From assembly GCF_030014955.1 (NCBI RefSeq), contig NZ_JAGRPV010000001.1, positions 3,100,001 through 3,164,000 on the forward strand: DNA of 64,000 bases, in the 5' to 3' direction. Under the pieces are notes generated by a model. That model saw nothing but the letters and a program-made list of their open reading frames with translations, had not been told where the DNA came from and made no database searches. A program made the position numbers and the translations under genes. Source of the stretch: Cohnella hashimotonis. GTDB lineage: Bacteria > Bacillota > Bacilli > Paenibacillales > Paenibacillaceae. The stretch's first letter is position 1. Every line of letters begins with the position of its first letter. This document shows, one piece after another, positions 27,993 through 36,092 of this stretch.

Positions 27993-30656
27993 TTACTGAC
28001 TCGCTAACCAGCTCGCTCGATAATGGCCGGACCCCAGAACGATTCGGTTGTCCTCCATCATGTAGTCGACGCCTTCGAACAGAGGCTGCCCGCTTTCGAA
28101 GATCGAGACCGGCTTCCGCAAGCGGTCCGGCAGCTCGATTACGATCGACCCGTTTACCGGCACGGCGGCTTCCAGCACCAATAAATCTCCGTCTCGCTCC
28201 CAACCGGCCGCATACGTTCCTCTGATCGTCGAGATCTCCGCCTTGGCGTAGGCGAGCTTCGAAGTAACCGGCGGCTTCACGACCATTCGCGCGAAAGCGA
28301 CGGATTCGTCGCACATGCGCAAGCCCGCCAAATGCTCGAACATCCAGGCGCTAATGCTCCCGAACATCGGATGGTTACGGGATTCCAGCCCGTCCCATCT
28401 CTCCCAGAGAGTCGTTGCGCCGTTCTTGATCATGTAGCCGTAGCCGGGATACGCGTCCCTGACGGCCAATGCGATCGCGGTATCCGTCTCGCCCCAATCG
28501 GCCAGCGTGTCGAATAACAGACCGGTTCCGAATATGCCCGTATCCACGCAGCCCCCGAGCGCCTCCGAGTACTGCATCAGCAGCCGGTTTCGGATGGCCG
28601 GTTCCCGTTCGGGCGGAACGCAGCCGAGCGCGTAAGCGAAAATATCCGCTCCCTGCCTGCCGATCGAATAGCGATTCAGCTCTGGGTCCAGAAATCGCTC
28701 ATTAAACGCCAAGCAAATGTCGGCGTATCGTGCCTCGTAGCGTCGCTGATCGTCTCCTCTGCCCAGCACATGCGCAATGCGTCCGAGCAATTTCGTAACG
28801 TATGCGTGAAAATAAGTGTTCACGATTCGTTCGGGCAGTTCGATGGAACCCGGGATGCACCAATCGCCCAGGCACCAGCTCCCCGGCTCCTCTCTCTCTA
28901 CGATGCATCCGTCATCCGTGCAGCCTTTCAAATAGTCGACCCATCTCTTCATGCCCTCATAGTGGTCCCGAAACAGGCTCAAATCGCCGTAAGCCCAATA
29001 TAAGAGCCAAGGCACGATGACATAGGCGCTTCCCCAACCCGGTCCGCCTCCGCCCCCGTTAAAGGGAGCGGTATGGGGAACGAAGCCGGTTTGAATGTTC
29101 TGCGCGTCGCCGATGTCTTGAACCCACTTCCGATAAAAGGAGGCCATTCCGAAGTTATAGATGGCGGCCTTGGCCGTAATATGGCCGTCCCCGGTGTATC
29201 CCAACCTCTCGCGATGCGGGCAATCGCTCGGAACGCCGCCGTGCAGGTTGCTCAGTTGGGACCAACGGTACATGCGCTGAATGCGGTTAAGCGTCTCGTC
29301 CGAGCATTCGAAAGAACCGACGGAATCCACCGAAGCGTGGACGATCACGCCGATCGCGGCGTCATCCCCCGGATCGCCGGGAAACCCCGATATTTCAACG
29401 TAACGAAACCCGTGCCAGACGAATCTTGGCTCGTAATCTTCAGTGTCGTCGCCTCTCGAAATATAGACGTCATGCTGAATTTGGTCCGTTCCGCCGGCGC
29501 TCGTAAAGTCGAGCGTTCCGTTCGGGTGCAGCTCTTCCGCAAACCTGAGGGTAAATCGGGAGCCGCCGGGCGTCGATCTCACCCGCAATCTGACCCACCC
29601 CGAGAAGTTTTGACCCATGTCGTAAACGTAACACCCTTCTCCAAGCTGCGTTCGGCATATCGGCCGAATCGTGCCCATGACTTTATCCGCCGGACACTGT
29701 TGCGCCCTTAATACGCCGCTAGGCGCCGACATGATGTGGACCGGTTGCCAATCCGATTCGTCGAATTCCGGTTCGCACCATCCTTCGATCTCGCGCCTGG
29801 CGTCATAAACCTCGCCCACAAAAACGTTATCGAACAGGATCGGCCCGCATTCGTTGCGCCAGCTGCCGTCGCTTACGATGCGCTCCTCGCTGCCATCCGC
29901 GTATTTAATCATTAATTGGAGCAGGAAACGGGGATTCCCGTAAGACATTCGGCCTTCGACCGTACGCGCGGTTTGATTGTAAAATCCGTTGCCTAACATC
30001 GTGCCGAAACTATGCTTTCCTACGGTCAAATCGGCAGTGATGTCGTAGGCAACGTAATAAACCGATTTATTTCCGTTATCGTTATAAGGATAAAGCAATC
30101 CCTCGATCGTTCGATCGTCGTAGTCGCTCCAGTTGGGATCGAGAACATGATCGCCGACTTTGCTGCCGTCCAAGTAGAGCTCTCCGTATCCCAGGCAAGC
30201 GAAGTAAACGACGGCGCGCTCGCACGGCTTGCCGACCGGGAACGTTCCGCGGAATAGCGGAGAGCCCGCGATATCCGGCGCGCCGATCCATTGTCCGGAC
30301 CAATCCTCTTCTTGCAGAAGACCGATATGGAAGGAGGCCGTTTCGCTGGGCTCCCCCTCTCGATCCGTTTCGTCCCAAGCGACGACGCGCCAGTAATATC
30401 GGGTGTCGCTCTCCAACCGAGCTCCCTCGTATACGACGTGAAAGCTGTTATTTGAAATGACTTTGCCCGAATCCCAGTGCAATTCGCGCTCCGCGCTCAG
30501 CTTCCCCGGATCGTCGGCAACCGTAACCCGATACGCGGTTTGCGCCCGATTGCGCCCGTCGGCGCTTAATTGCCAGCTGAAGCAAGGCGCTTCCGTATGA
30601 ATCGCTACGGGGTTCGGCAAGTATTCGCAAAGCAGTTGGACCGAAAGAATTTTAAT
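27993..30656 (-). CDS. GH78 alpha-L-rhamnosidase
   Basis: About 887 residues, cytoplasmic. The order is that of bacterial GH78: an N-terminal fibronectin-like domain (PVAIHTEAPCFSWQLS), a lectin-like domain (GYGELYLDGSKVGDHVLDP), then the alpha/alpha barrel with PSDCPHRERLGYTGDGH, in which the Asp-x-x-x-Arg-x-x-x-x-x-x-Asp pattern contains the general acid, and TTLWERWDG, which carries the base. The enzyme releases rhamnose from rhamnosides or pectin fragments. The start is unusual: homologous N-termini begin at KILSVQLLCEYLPNPVAI, which here is preceded by a GAGGAGGAGG site and ATT at 30656, not ATG. The next in-frame usual start is TTG 30620, without a good site. Confidence 0.92.
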   Translation of the reverse strand: MKILSVQLLCEYLPNPVAIHTEAPCFSWQLSADGRNRAQTAYRVTVADDPGKLSAERELHWDSGKVISNNSFHVVYEGARLESDTRYYWRVVAWDETDREGEPSETASFHIGLLQEEDWSGQWIGAPDIAGSPLFRGTFPVGKPCERAVVYFACLGYGELYLDGSKVGDHVLDPNWSDYDDRTIEGLLYPYNDNGNKSVYYVAYDITADLTVGKHSFGTMLGNGFYNQTARTVEGRMSYGNPRFLLQLMIKYADGSEERIVSDGSWRNECGPILFDNVFVGEVYDARREIEGWCEPEFDESDWQPVHIMSAPSGVLRAQQCPADKVMGTIRPICRTQLGEGCYVYDMGQNFSGWVRLRVRSTPGGSRFTLRFAEELHPNGTLDFTSAGGTDQIQHDVYISRGDDTEDYEPRFVWHGFRYVEISGFPGDPGDDAAIGVIVHASVDSVGSFECSDETLNRIQRMYRWSQLSNLHGGVPSDCPHRERLGYTGDGHITAKAAIYNFGMASFYRKWVQDIGDAQNIQTGFVPHTAPFNGGGGGPGWGSAYVIVPWLLYWAYGDLSLFRDHYEGMKRWVDYLKGCTDDGCIVEREEPGSWCLGDWCIPGSIELPERIVNTYFHAYVTKLLGRIAHVLGRGDDQRRYEARYADICLAFNERFLDPELNRYSIGRQGADIFAYALGCVPPEREPAIRNRLLMQYSEALGGCVDTGIFGTGLLFDTLADWGETDTAIALAVRDAYPGYGYMIKNGATTLWERWDGLESRNHPMFGSISAWMFEHLAGLRMCDESVAFARMVVKPPVTSKLAYAKAEISTIRGTYAAGWERDGDLLVLEAAVPVNGSIVIELPDRLRKPVSIFESGQPLFEGVDYMMEDNRIVLGSGHYRASWLASQ

Positions 30657-30692
30657 CGCCTCCTCCTCGCAATGATCATCCGATCTTTCCTG

Positions 30693-32006
30693 CTATCCTT
30701 TGACTCCAGAGAACGCCACGCCTTTCTCGATATACTTCTGCGCGAAGACGAAAATCACGAGCAAAGGAATCATCGAAATAAACGAGCTGGCCATAATCAT
30801 GTTCTGTTGGGCGTTGCTCTGATTTTGCAGATCGTTCAGCGCGACGGTAAACGTCCAATACTTAGGCAGGTTGTTCACGACCAGCGGCCAGACGAATTCG
30901 TTCCATACCGGGATGAACGTCAACACGCTGACGGCCGCGAAGATCGGCACGGATAGCGGAGCGACGATCTGCAGGAACGTGCGAAATTCGGAGGCCCCGT
31001 CGACCCTCGCCGCTTGCAGGAGCTCCTTCGAGATTTGATCGAAGAAGCCTTTGAACAGGAAGATAATAATGCCCCAGGCGGAATGAGGCAGAATGATCGC
31101 CCATAGCGAATTGACCAGATGCAAATCCTTCATGAGCAAATACAGCGGCAACAGAAGCGAGATATCCGGTATCATAATCGTCGCCAGGAAGAACATGATC
31201 CAAAAGAACTGCCACTTTTTGTTCGCGATCAGATGAGCCAGCGTATAACCGGCCAATCCGCCGAGTAACAGCTGTATCGCCACCGAGGACAGCGTCACGA
31301 TCGCGCTGTTGATGAAATATTTCGTGAATCCAAGCGGACCGGCCGCATTCATCGCGATCTTGTTCACCGATATAAAGCTGTCGAACAGGCGGGTCCAAGC
31401 TTGTTTCTCCTCGATCGTTGCGACTTTTCCCTGAATGATCCCCGAAGCGCCGTAAAAATCCGCGAACCGCAACGAGAGCTCGCTCTTCTCCACGCCTTTC
31501 CCACCCGAAACGTCGCTTCCTCCGTCCCCGTACCAAGTAAACTTGGACAGCTTTTTCTCGCGAATCATCGGAAGCTTGCGATCCATTAACTGATCGGTAA
31601 ACAACGTGGAAGGAACGATCGAGGGCTGTCCGGCCCGAAACGAAGACGACGCCGTATAGGCTTGGAAGATCTTCTTCCCGTCCCGGATGCCGGTAATTCT
31701 GACTTCGCCGATATTCTCCCGGATATTTTTCATCCAAGGGAACCAGATCGCCTCCATGGCATCCTTCTCGTAATCCGCCCGCTCCATCAGTCCAAGTCCC
31801 GAATAATCGAGCGTGACCCGAATCGATTGGGGAATTTGGGGAATCCACTTGGGCGGATAGGCGTCGATGTCCTTATCCGATTTGAACGCCGAAGAAACCA
31901 TCCATAGCACGGGGATCAGGGAAAAAAACGCAAAGAGAATCGTCACCGCGTAAGCCGTAAAGGTTAAAGACCGCTGTCCTTTTTCGACCATGCGCGTTCG
32001 TTTCAT
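30693..32006 (-). CDS. Sugar ABC transporter permease, MalG type, with large insertion
   Basis: 437 residues, against about 280-300 for most MalG/AraQ permeases. The extra length is a hydrophilic segment of about 140 residues (about 48-190) between the first and second membrane helices, which would be outside the cell. The remaining five helices and the EAA-loop ELLQAARVDGASEFRTFLQI near residue 335 are normal. It works with the MalF-type permease just upstream, with only five bases between them. ATG 32006 follows AAAAGGA by seven bases. No ATPase is encoded nearby, so a shared MsmX-type ATPase is presumed. Confidence 0.9.
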   Translation of the reverse strand: MKRTRMVEKGQRSLTFTAYAVTILFAFFSLIPVLWMVSSAFKSDKDIDAYPPKWIPQIPQSIRVTLDYSGLGLMERADYEKDAMEAIWFPWMKNIRENIGEVRITGIRDGKKIFQAYTASSSFRAGQPSIVPSTLFTDQLMDRKLPMIREKKLSKFTWYGDGGSDVSGGKGVEKSELSLRFADFYGASGIIQGKVATIEEKQAWTRLFDSFISVNKIAMNAAGPLGFTKYFINSAIVTLSSVAIQLLLGGLAGYTLAHLIANKKWQFFWIMFFLATIMIPDISLLLPLYLLMKDLHLVNSLWAIILPHSAWGIIIFLFKGFFDQISKELLQAARVDGASEFRTFLQIVAPLSVPIFAAVSVLTFIPVWNEFVWPLVVNNLPKYWTFTVALNDLQNQSNAQQNMIMASSFISMIPLLVIFVFAQKYIEKGVAFSGVKG

Positions 32007-32011
32007 ATGGC

Positions 32012-32881
32012 TCAATCCTTTTCCGCGGAAATTTTATTTTGCAAGACGGTCAATAACGCAATCACGAAGAACATGAACAAGGACATGGCGCCCGAAATCC
32101 CGAAGCGCGATTGCTGGAACGCCGTGTTCACGACGAGCATCGATACGACGGTCGTGCTTCCCGCCGGGCCGCCTTGCGTCATGACGTAAATATTGTCGTA
32201 AGCCAGCAGGACGCCGGACATGAAGGCGATGAACTGGATCACGATAATGAATCGGATGTTCGGCAGCAGCATCGTCCACATTCTTCTCCAAGGACTGGCT
32301 CCGTCTACTTTGGCCGCTTCCAAGATTTCCGTCGGAATCGATTTGATAGCCGAATAATAAAGCAGAAGCGAGATGCCGTTGCCTGCGAACACCGCGGGCA
32401 ATACGATGGCCAGCTTCGTTATATGCAAGTCGTTGAGCCACATATACGGCCCAAGGCCGAAAAATTGGAGCCAATAATTCAGCAGACCGTAATCGGGGTT
32501 GTACATCCATTTCCAGACGAGTACGCCAGCGACCGCCGGCATGATCGTCGGCAATTGATACATAAAGCGAAAGAAGGCGTTCGCCTTGCGAATATCGCTG
32601 AGCAGCAGCGCTTGCACGATCGGAATCCAGAAGGTAAGACCCAGATAAAGCGCGAAAAACACGAACGTGTTGGATACGGCCTGCCAGAAGGTCGACGAGG
32701 AAAGAAACTCCGTATAATTGGCCAAGCCGATGAACGCCCCTGGCGGATTGACGATGCTGTAGCGAAAGAAACTGACACGAACCATGCTTAACAGCGGATA
32801 GTATTTAAACAACAGATAGCAGAGCACGGACGGTAACAGAAACAAGACGGGCATCCAACGGATGTTCGTTATTCTCGTCAT
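32012..32881 (-). CDS. Sugar ABC transporter permease, MalF/UgpA type
   Basis: 289 residues with six membrane helices and the EAA motif EILEAAKVDGASPWRRMWTM near residue 195, which docks the ATPase. This is the first of two permease genes behind the sugar-binding lipoprotein, as in CUT1-family importers of oligosaccharides. It follows the lipoprotein gene after 61 bases that hold a stable hairpin. With the GH78 and GH39-like genes downstream, the imported sugar is likely a rhamnose-containing oligosaccharide; this is inferred from neighbours. Confidence 0.93.
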   Translation of the reverse strand: MTRITNIRWMPVLFLLPSVLCYLLFKYYPLLSMVRVSFFRYSIVNPPGAFIGLANYTEFLSSSTFWQAVSNTFVFFALYLGLTFWIPIVQALLLSDIRKANAFFRFMYQLPTIMPAVAGVLVWKWMYNPDYGLLNYWLQFFGLGPYMWLNDLHITKLAIVLPAVFAGNGISLLLYYSAIKSIPTEILEAAKVDGASPWRRMWTMLLPNIRFIIVIQFIAFMSGVLLAYDNIYVMTQGGPAGSTTVVSMLVVNTAFQQSRFGISGAMSLFMFFVIALLTVLQNKISAEKD

Positions 32882-32906
32882 ACGGTTCGTTCACCCCTGG
32901 AACAGC

Positions 32907-32936
32907 ATCGGGATTCCCTCTTCGAGAGAATCCCGA
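32907..32936 (-). terminator. Attenuating hairpin between binding-protein and permease genes
   Basis: ATCGGGATTC and GAATCCCGAT pair, extended by CTC/GAG in the middle, with a very short loop and no T-run. Such stems in ABC operons usually stabilise the binding-protein mRNA and lower expression of the permeases. Confidence 0.7.
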
Positions 32937-32942
32937 TCCCTC

Positions 32943-34364
32943 TTATTTTTTTACTTCCTCGTTATACTTATCGATGACTTCCTTCTGTGCGAGATCCTGC
33001 GCCGTCTGCAGCACGGCCTTTAGATCGGTGTTCTCGTCCAAGAGCGCCTGTTGAATCGGCTTGACGATATAAGGACTCAAGCGCGCTTTAAGGAAATATT
33101 CCAGATGCGTGTCTTTCGCAGCCGATTGAACGCCGCTCACGACCTCCGCCGGCAGGCCGTCGACGAAGCCCGTCACGTCGACGTCGGTCCGAACGGAAAG
33201 CAGGTTCGGGAACATGCCGTTGTCCTTGTTGTATTGCAGCACCGATTCGAGGTACGCTTTCGACGTTATATAGGTCGCGTACGTAAAGGCCGCCTGCTGC
33301 TTTTCGGGAGAAGACTTCGGATTGAGAATCCAGTAGCTTCCGCCGACTTGCGCCGGCGCTTTGCCGGAAGGACCGACCGGCAATGCGGAAAAGCCGATGT
33401 TGTTCAGGTCCATACCTTTGGCTACGAGGCCCCCGATCCAGTCTGATCCCGCGATCATGGAAGCCGCGCGTCCCGTATAGAAGTCCTTCTGGTTGTCGTC
33501 CAGGCTCTGAACGACGTTCTTCTGCGTCGCTTTATACTTGAATTTCAAGTCTTTGTAGTATTGCAACGCTTGGATCGTCGCGTCGGACGTGAACGTCAAT
33601 TTGGCCGTGCCGTCCGGCTGCTTCTCGGTCAGATCGCCGCCCGCTTGCCATACGTAATACTCGAAGAACCAATCCGCCCAATCCATGCCGAGGATCGCGT
33701 AGCCGTAAGTCCCCTTGGAGGCGTCCGTCATCTTCTGGGCGGCCGCTCCGAACGAGTCCCAGTCCTTCAAGGCCGCAGCCGGATCGAGTCCCGCGTCGGC
33801 GAACATCTGCTTGTTGTACAACAGTCCCGTGACGTACATGTCGTTCGGAACGCCGTAAATTTTGCCGTCCACCGTTCCGGCATTCAGAGACGAAGGCAAA
33901 TAGCCGTCCTTTCCTTCGAAGCCGTTCCAAAGATCGGTAATGTCTGCCGCAATGCCCTGCGCGATGTAAGATTCCATGTCCGGATACGGGTTCTTGTACA
34001 GATCGGGCTGCTCCCCGCCGGCTACCGCGGTCATGAATTGCTCGCGTTCCTTCTCTTTGGTCTGTTCGACGTGAGTGACCTTGATATTCGGGTATTTCGC
34101 TTCGAAAGCGGCGAAAGCCTCTTCCTTGAAGGCCTTGTCGGCCGCGTCGGCGCTCGGTTTATCCCACACGACGATCTCCACGGGTTCCGCATGCGCGGAA
34201 GCGCTCGGTGATTCGGAGGCCGATGGGGTGGCGCTGCTCTCAGGGGCGGTGTTCGTGCTCGGAGACGCGTTTCCGTTACCGTTGTTCCCTCCGCATGCGG
34301 CGGTCGTTAAAGCGATCGTCAGCAATAACATGGATGCGGCGGACAAGCGAATTTTCTTTTTCAT
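32943..34364 (-). CDS. Extracellular sugar-binding lipoprotein of a CUT1 ABC importer
   Basis: 473 residues. A lipoprotein signal ends in TTAACGG with the lipidated Cys24; a Ser/Thr/Pro-rich spacer follows to about residue 60, and then a family 1 solute-binding fold (VEIVVWDKPS, FEAKYPNIKVTHVEQ, GVPNDMYVTGLLYNK, GGSYWILNP). It captures oligosaccharides outside the membrane and hands them to the two permeases encoded downstream. It is the first gene of the transport operon, with a promoter at 34409-34437 and a candidate YesN-type site above that. Confidence 0.93.
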   Translation of the reverse strand: MKKKIRLSAASMLLLTIALTTAACGGNNGNGNASPSTNTAPESSATPSASESPSASAHAEPVEIVVWDKPSADAADKAFKEEAFAAFEAKYPNIKVTHVEQTKEKEREQFMTAVAGGEQPDLYKNPYPDMESYIAQGIAADITDLWNGFEGKDGYLPSSLNAGTVDGKIYGVPNDMYVTGLLYNKQMFADAGLDPAAALKDWDSFGAAAQKMTDASKGTYGYAILGMDWADWFFEYYVWQAGGDLTEKQPDGTAKLTFTSDATIQALQYYKDLKFKYKATQKNVVQSLDDNQKDFYTGRAASMIAGSDWIGGLVAKGMDLNNIGFSALPVGPSGKAPAQVGGSYWILNPKSSPEKQQAAFTYATYITSKAYLESVLQYNKDNGMFPNLLSVRTDVDVTGFVDGLPAEVVSGVQSAAKDTHLEYFLKARLSPYIVKPIQQALLDENTDLKAVLQTAQDLAQKEVIDKYNEEVKK

Positions 34365-34408
34365 TCTAGCCAGCTTCCCCCTCGGGTACGTTAGTCTTGC
34401 TTGTTTAA

Positions 34409-34437
34409 ATTATAGGTCCGCCTTTTCGGAGGTTTAA
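34409..34437 (-). promoter_or_regulatory. Promoter of the sugar ABC transporter operon
   Basis: On the minus strand TTAAAC (34437-34432), 17-base spacer and perfect TATAAT (34414-34409). The poor -35 box fits a promoter that needs an activator. Confidence 0.6.
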
Positions 34438-34466
34438 GCGAATATCTTAACGGATTATTCCGATTC

Positions 34467-34482
34467 GATATGAAATTTTTAA
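34467..34482. promoter_or_regulatory. Candidate response-regulator site, ATATGAAATT element
   Basis: GATATGAAATTTTTAA lies about 30 bases upstream of the -35 box, overlapping the end of the response regulator gene. Two similar elements precede the two-component operon itself. Confidence 0.4.
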
Positions 34483-36092
34483 GTTGAATGAAAGCGTTCC
34501 CGGTATTGCTTAGGCGTATCGCCGTAACACTTGCGAAAGACGCTTCCGAAATAGGCAGCGTCTTCGATGCCGACTCTTTCCCCGATTTGATGGATTTTTA
34601 AATCCGTGTCGCTGAGCAGCTTGGCGGCCATCTTCATTCGCAGCGAGGTTAAATATTCGATGAAGCTTTCGCCGTATTTTTCTTTGAACCGTTTGGAGAA
34701 GTAATTCGGATGAATGGAAAACCGCTCGCCGATGGATTGCAGGGATAAAGGCTCGGCGAAATGATGATCGATATACGCTCGTACGACCTCCATCACCTCT
34801 TTCCCCGATAGATCTCCGCTTCTGGCAAGACGGCCGATAACGTTCGAAGCCAAACCGATCATCCGTTCTTCGATTTCGCCCAATCGCGTGATCTGTTGCA
34901 GCCAGCGCAGCATGTCGTCCAACTCGCCGATCGTCCATTCCGCGTCTACGGCATTGGCAATCAAATATTTATTGAACAGCAGATAAAGATCGACGCAAAA
35001 CCATTCGATTTGCACGAAAGCGGAATTCGGATCCTGCGCGATCGCACCCAGGCGCCGTTTCGTCCAACGAATGATTTGATCCGCATCTTGACGATCCAGC
35101 CATTCCGCGAGCAATTTGCTGTCCTCGATGCCGATGATGGACTGCCTATTTGCCTTATAGGGGGGCTGCGCGGTCCAATGAGAAACCCTGTTTCCGCCAT
35201 GGAGCACCGCGTTCCGTGCCGATTGCTTCGCTTCGCGGTAAATCTCCTGGATGCGGTCAAGCTTATCCGCGAACGGACCGATCCCGACTACCGCGTTGAT
35301 TTTCAAATACTTGCGAACGCCGTAAGCGACCGTTTCAGCCGCGGAAAGAACGATTGAACGATCTTGACCCGCTTTGAGACCTAACACATATACGAATTCG
35401 CAGCGGTTCAGCGAACTATGAACGAGCAAGCCCGCGATGCCTACGGCTTTAAACCCTTCCGTTACGATGTTTTTAAGCGAGAACCAAATCAGTTCCTCTT
35501 CGTCCTCCGCGAACGAATAATGGGGTAACTTTACCGGTTCCACCTGCAGGACGACCGATGAAAAAGAAACGCAGCCGACGGACAGTTCGTCCAACAAAGG
35601 ATCCGCGATGTTCGTTTCCTCTTCGTTCAATAGCCTCGTGAGCGTTTGACTTCGCGCCGCTTCCTGACCCGTCTCGGCTTGTTGCTGCAGCTTTAAGACC
35701 ATTTTGTCGCGGTGGCTTTCGGCCTGCAGCCGTTCGATCAAGCCGTTCAGGGACTCGTATAGTTCTTCGTCCTCCACCGGTTTTAAGAGATAATGGCTTA
35801 CGCCGTAGCCAATCGCCTTCTTGGCGTATTCGAAATCGTCGAATCCGCTGAGAATGATATATTCCATCCGCGGATACAAGGTCTTGGCTATGCGAATGAA
35901 CTCCAAGCCGTTCATTTCCGGCATCTGAATATCCGTCAAGACGATATCCGGCTTCGCCGATCGAACCAATTCAAGCCCCGATACGCCATCGTCGGCCTCG
36001 CCCGCGAATAACAGCGGCAATCCCGTCTGCCGAATTTTATGGATGACGCCCTGGCGTATGATCGGCTCGTCGTCAAGAACGATGTATTTCAT
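34479..36092 (-). CDS. YesN-type response regulator with AraC DNA-binding domain
   Basis: 537 residues. An N-terminal receiver has the acidic pair Asp7/Asp8, the phospho-acceptor Asp54 in IVLTDIQMPEMNG, and Lys in HYLLKPVEDEE. A long middle region is typical of YesN proteins, and two AraC-type helix-turn-helix motifs close the protein (EPLSLQSIGERFSIHPNYFS; HQIGERVGIEDAAYFG; DTPKQYRERF). Phosphorylated by the kinase encoded upstream, with which it overlaps by four bases, it should activate the transporter and hydrolase genes downstream. ATATGAAATT elements found above both promoters are candidate binding sites. Confidence 0.93.
   Translation of the reverse strand: MKYIVLDDEPIIRQGVIHKIRQTGLPLLFAGEADDGVSGLELVRSAKPDIVLTDIQMPEMNGLEFIRIAKTLYPRMEYIILSGFDDFEYAKKAIGYGVSHYLLKPVEDEELYESLNGLIERLQAESHRDKMVLKLQQQAETGQEAARSQTLTRLLNEEETNIADPLLDELSVGCVSFSSVVLQVEPVKLPHYSFAEDEEELIWFSLKNIVTEGFKAVGIAGLLVHSSLNRCEFVYVLGLKAGQDRSIVLSAAETVAYGVRKYLKINAVVGIGPFADKLDRIQEIYREAKQSARNAVLHGGNRVSHWTAQPPYKANRQSIIGIEDSKLLAEWLDRQDADQIIRWTKRRLGAIAQDPNSAFVQIEWFCVDLYLLFNKYLIANAVDAEWTIGELDDMLRWLQQITRLGEIEERMIGLASNVIGRLARSGDLSGKEVMEVVRAYIDHHFAEPLSLQSIGERFSIHPNYFSKRFKEKYGESFIEYLTSLRMKMAAKLLSDTDLKIHQIGERVGIEDAAYFGSVFRKCYGDTPKQYRERFHST

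Noticed and set aside
27910..28314. Extended N-terminus of about 135 residues for the GH39-like hydrolase
   Set aside because: It overlaps the rhamnosidase gene in another frame; a good ribosome binding site and a signal peptide begin at 27909.
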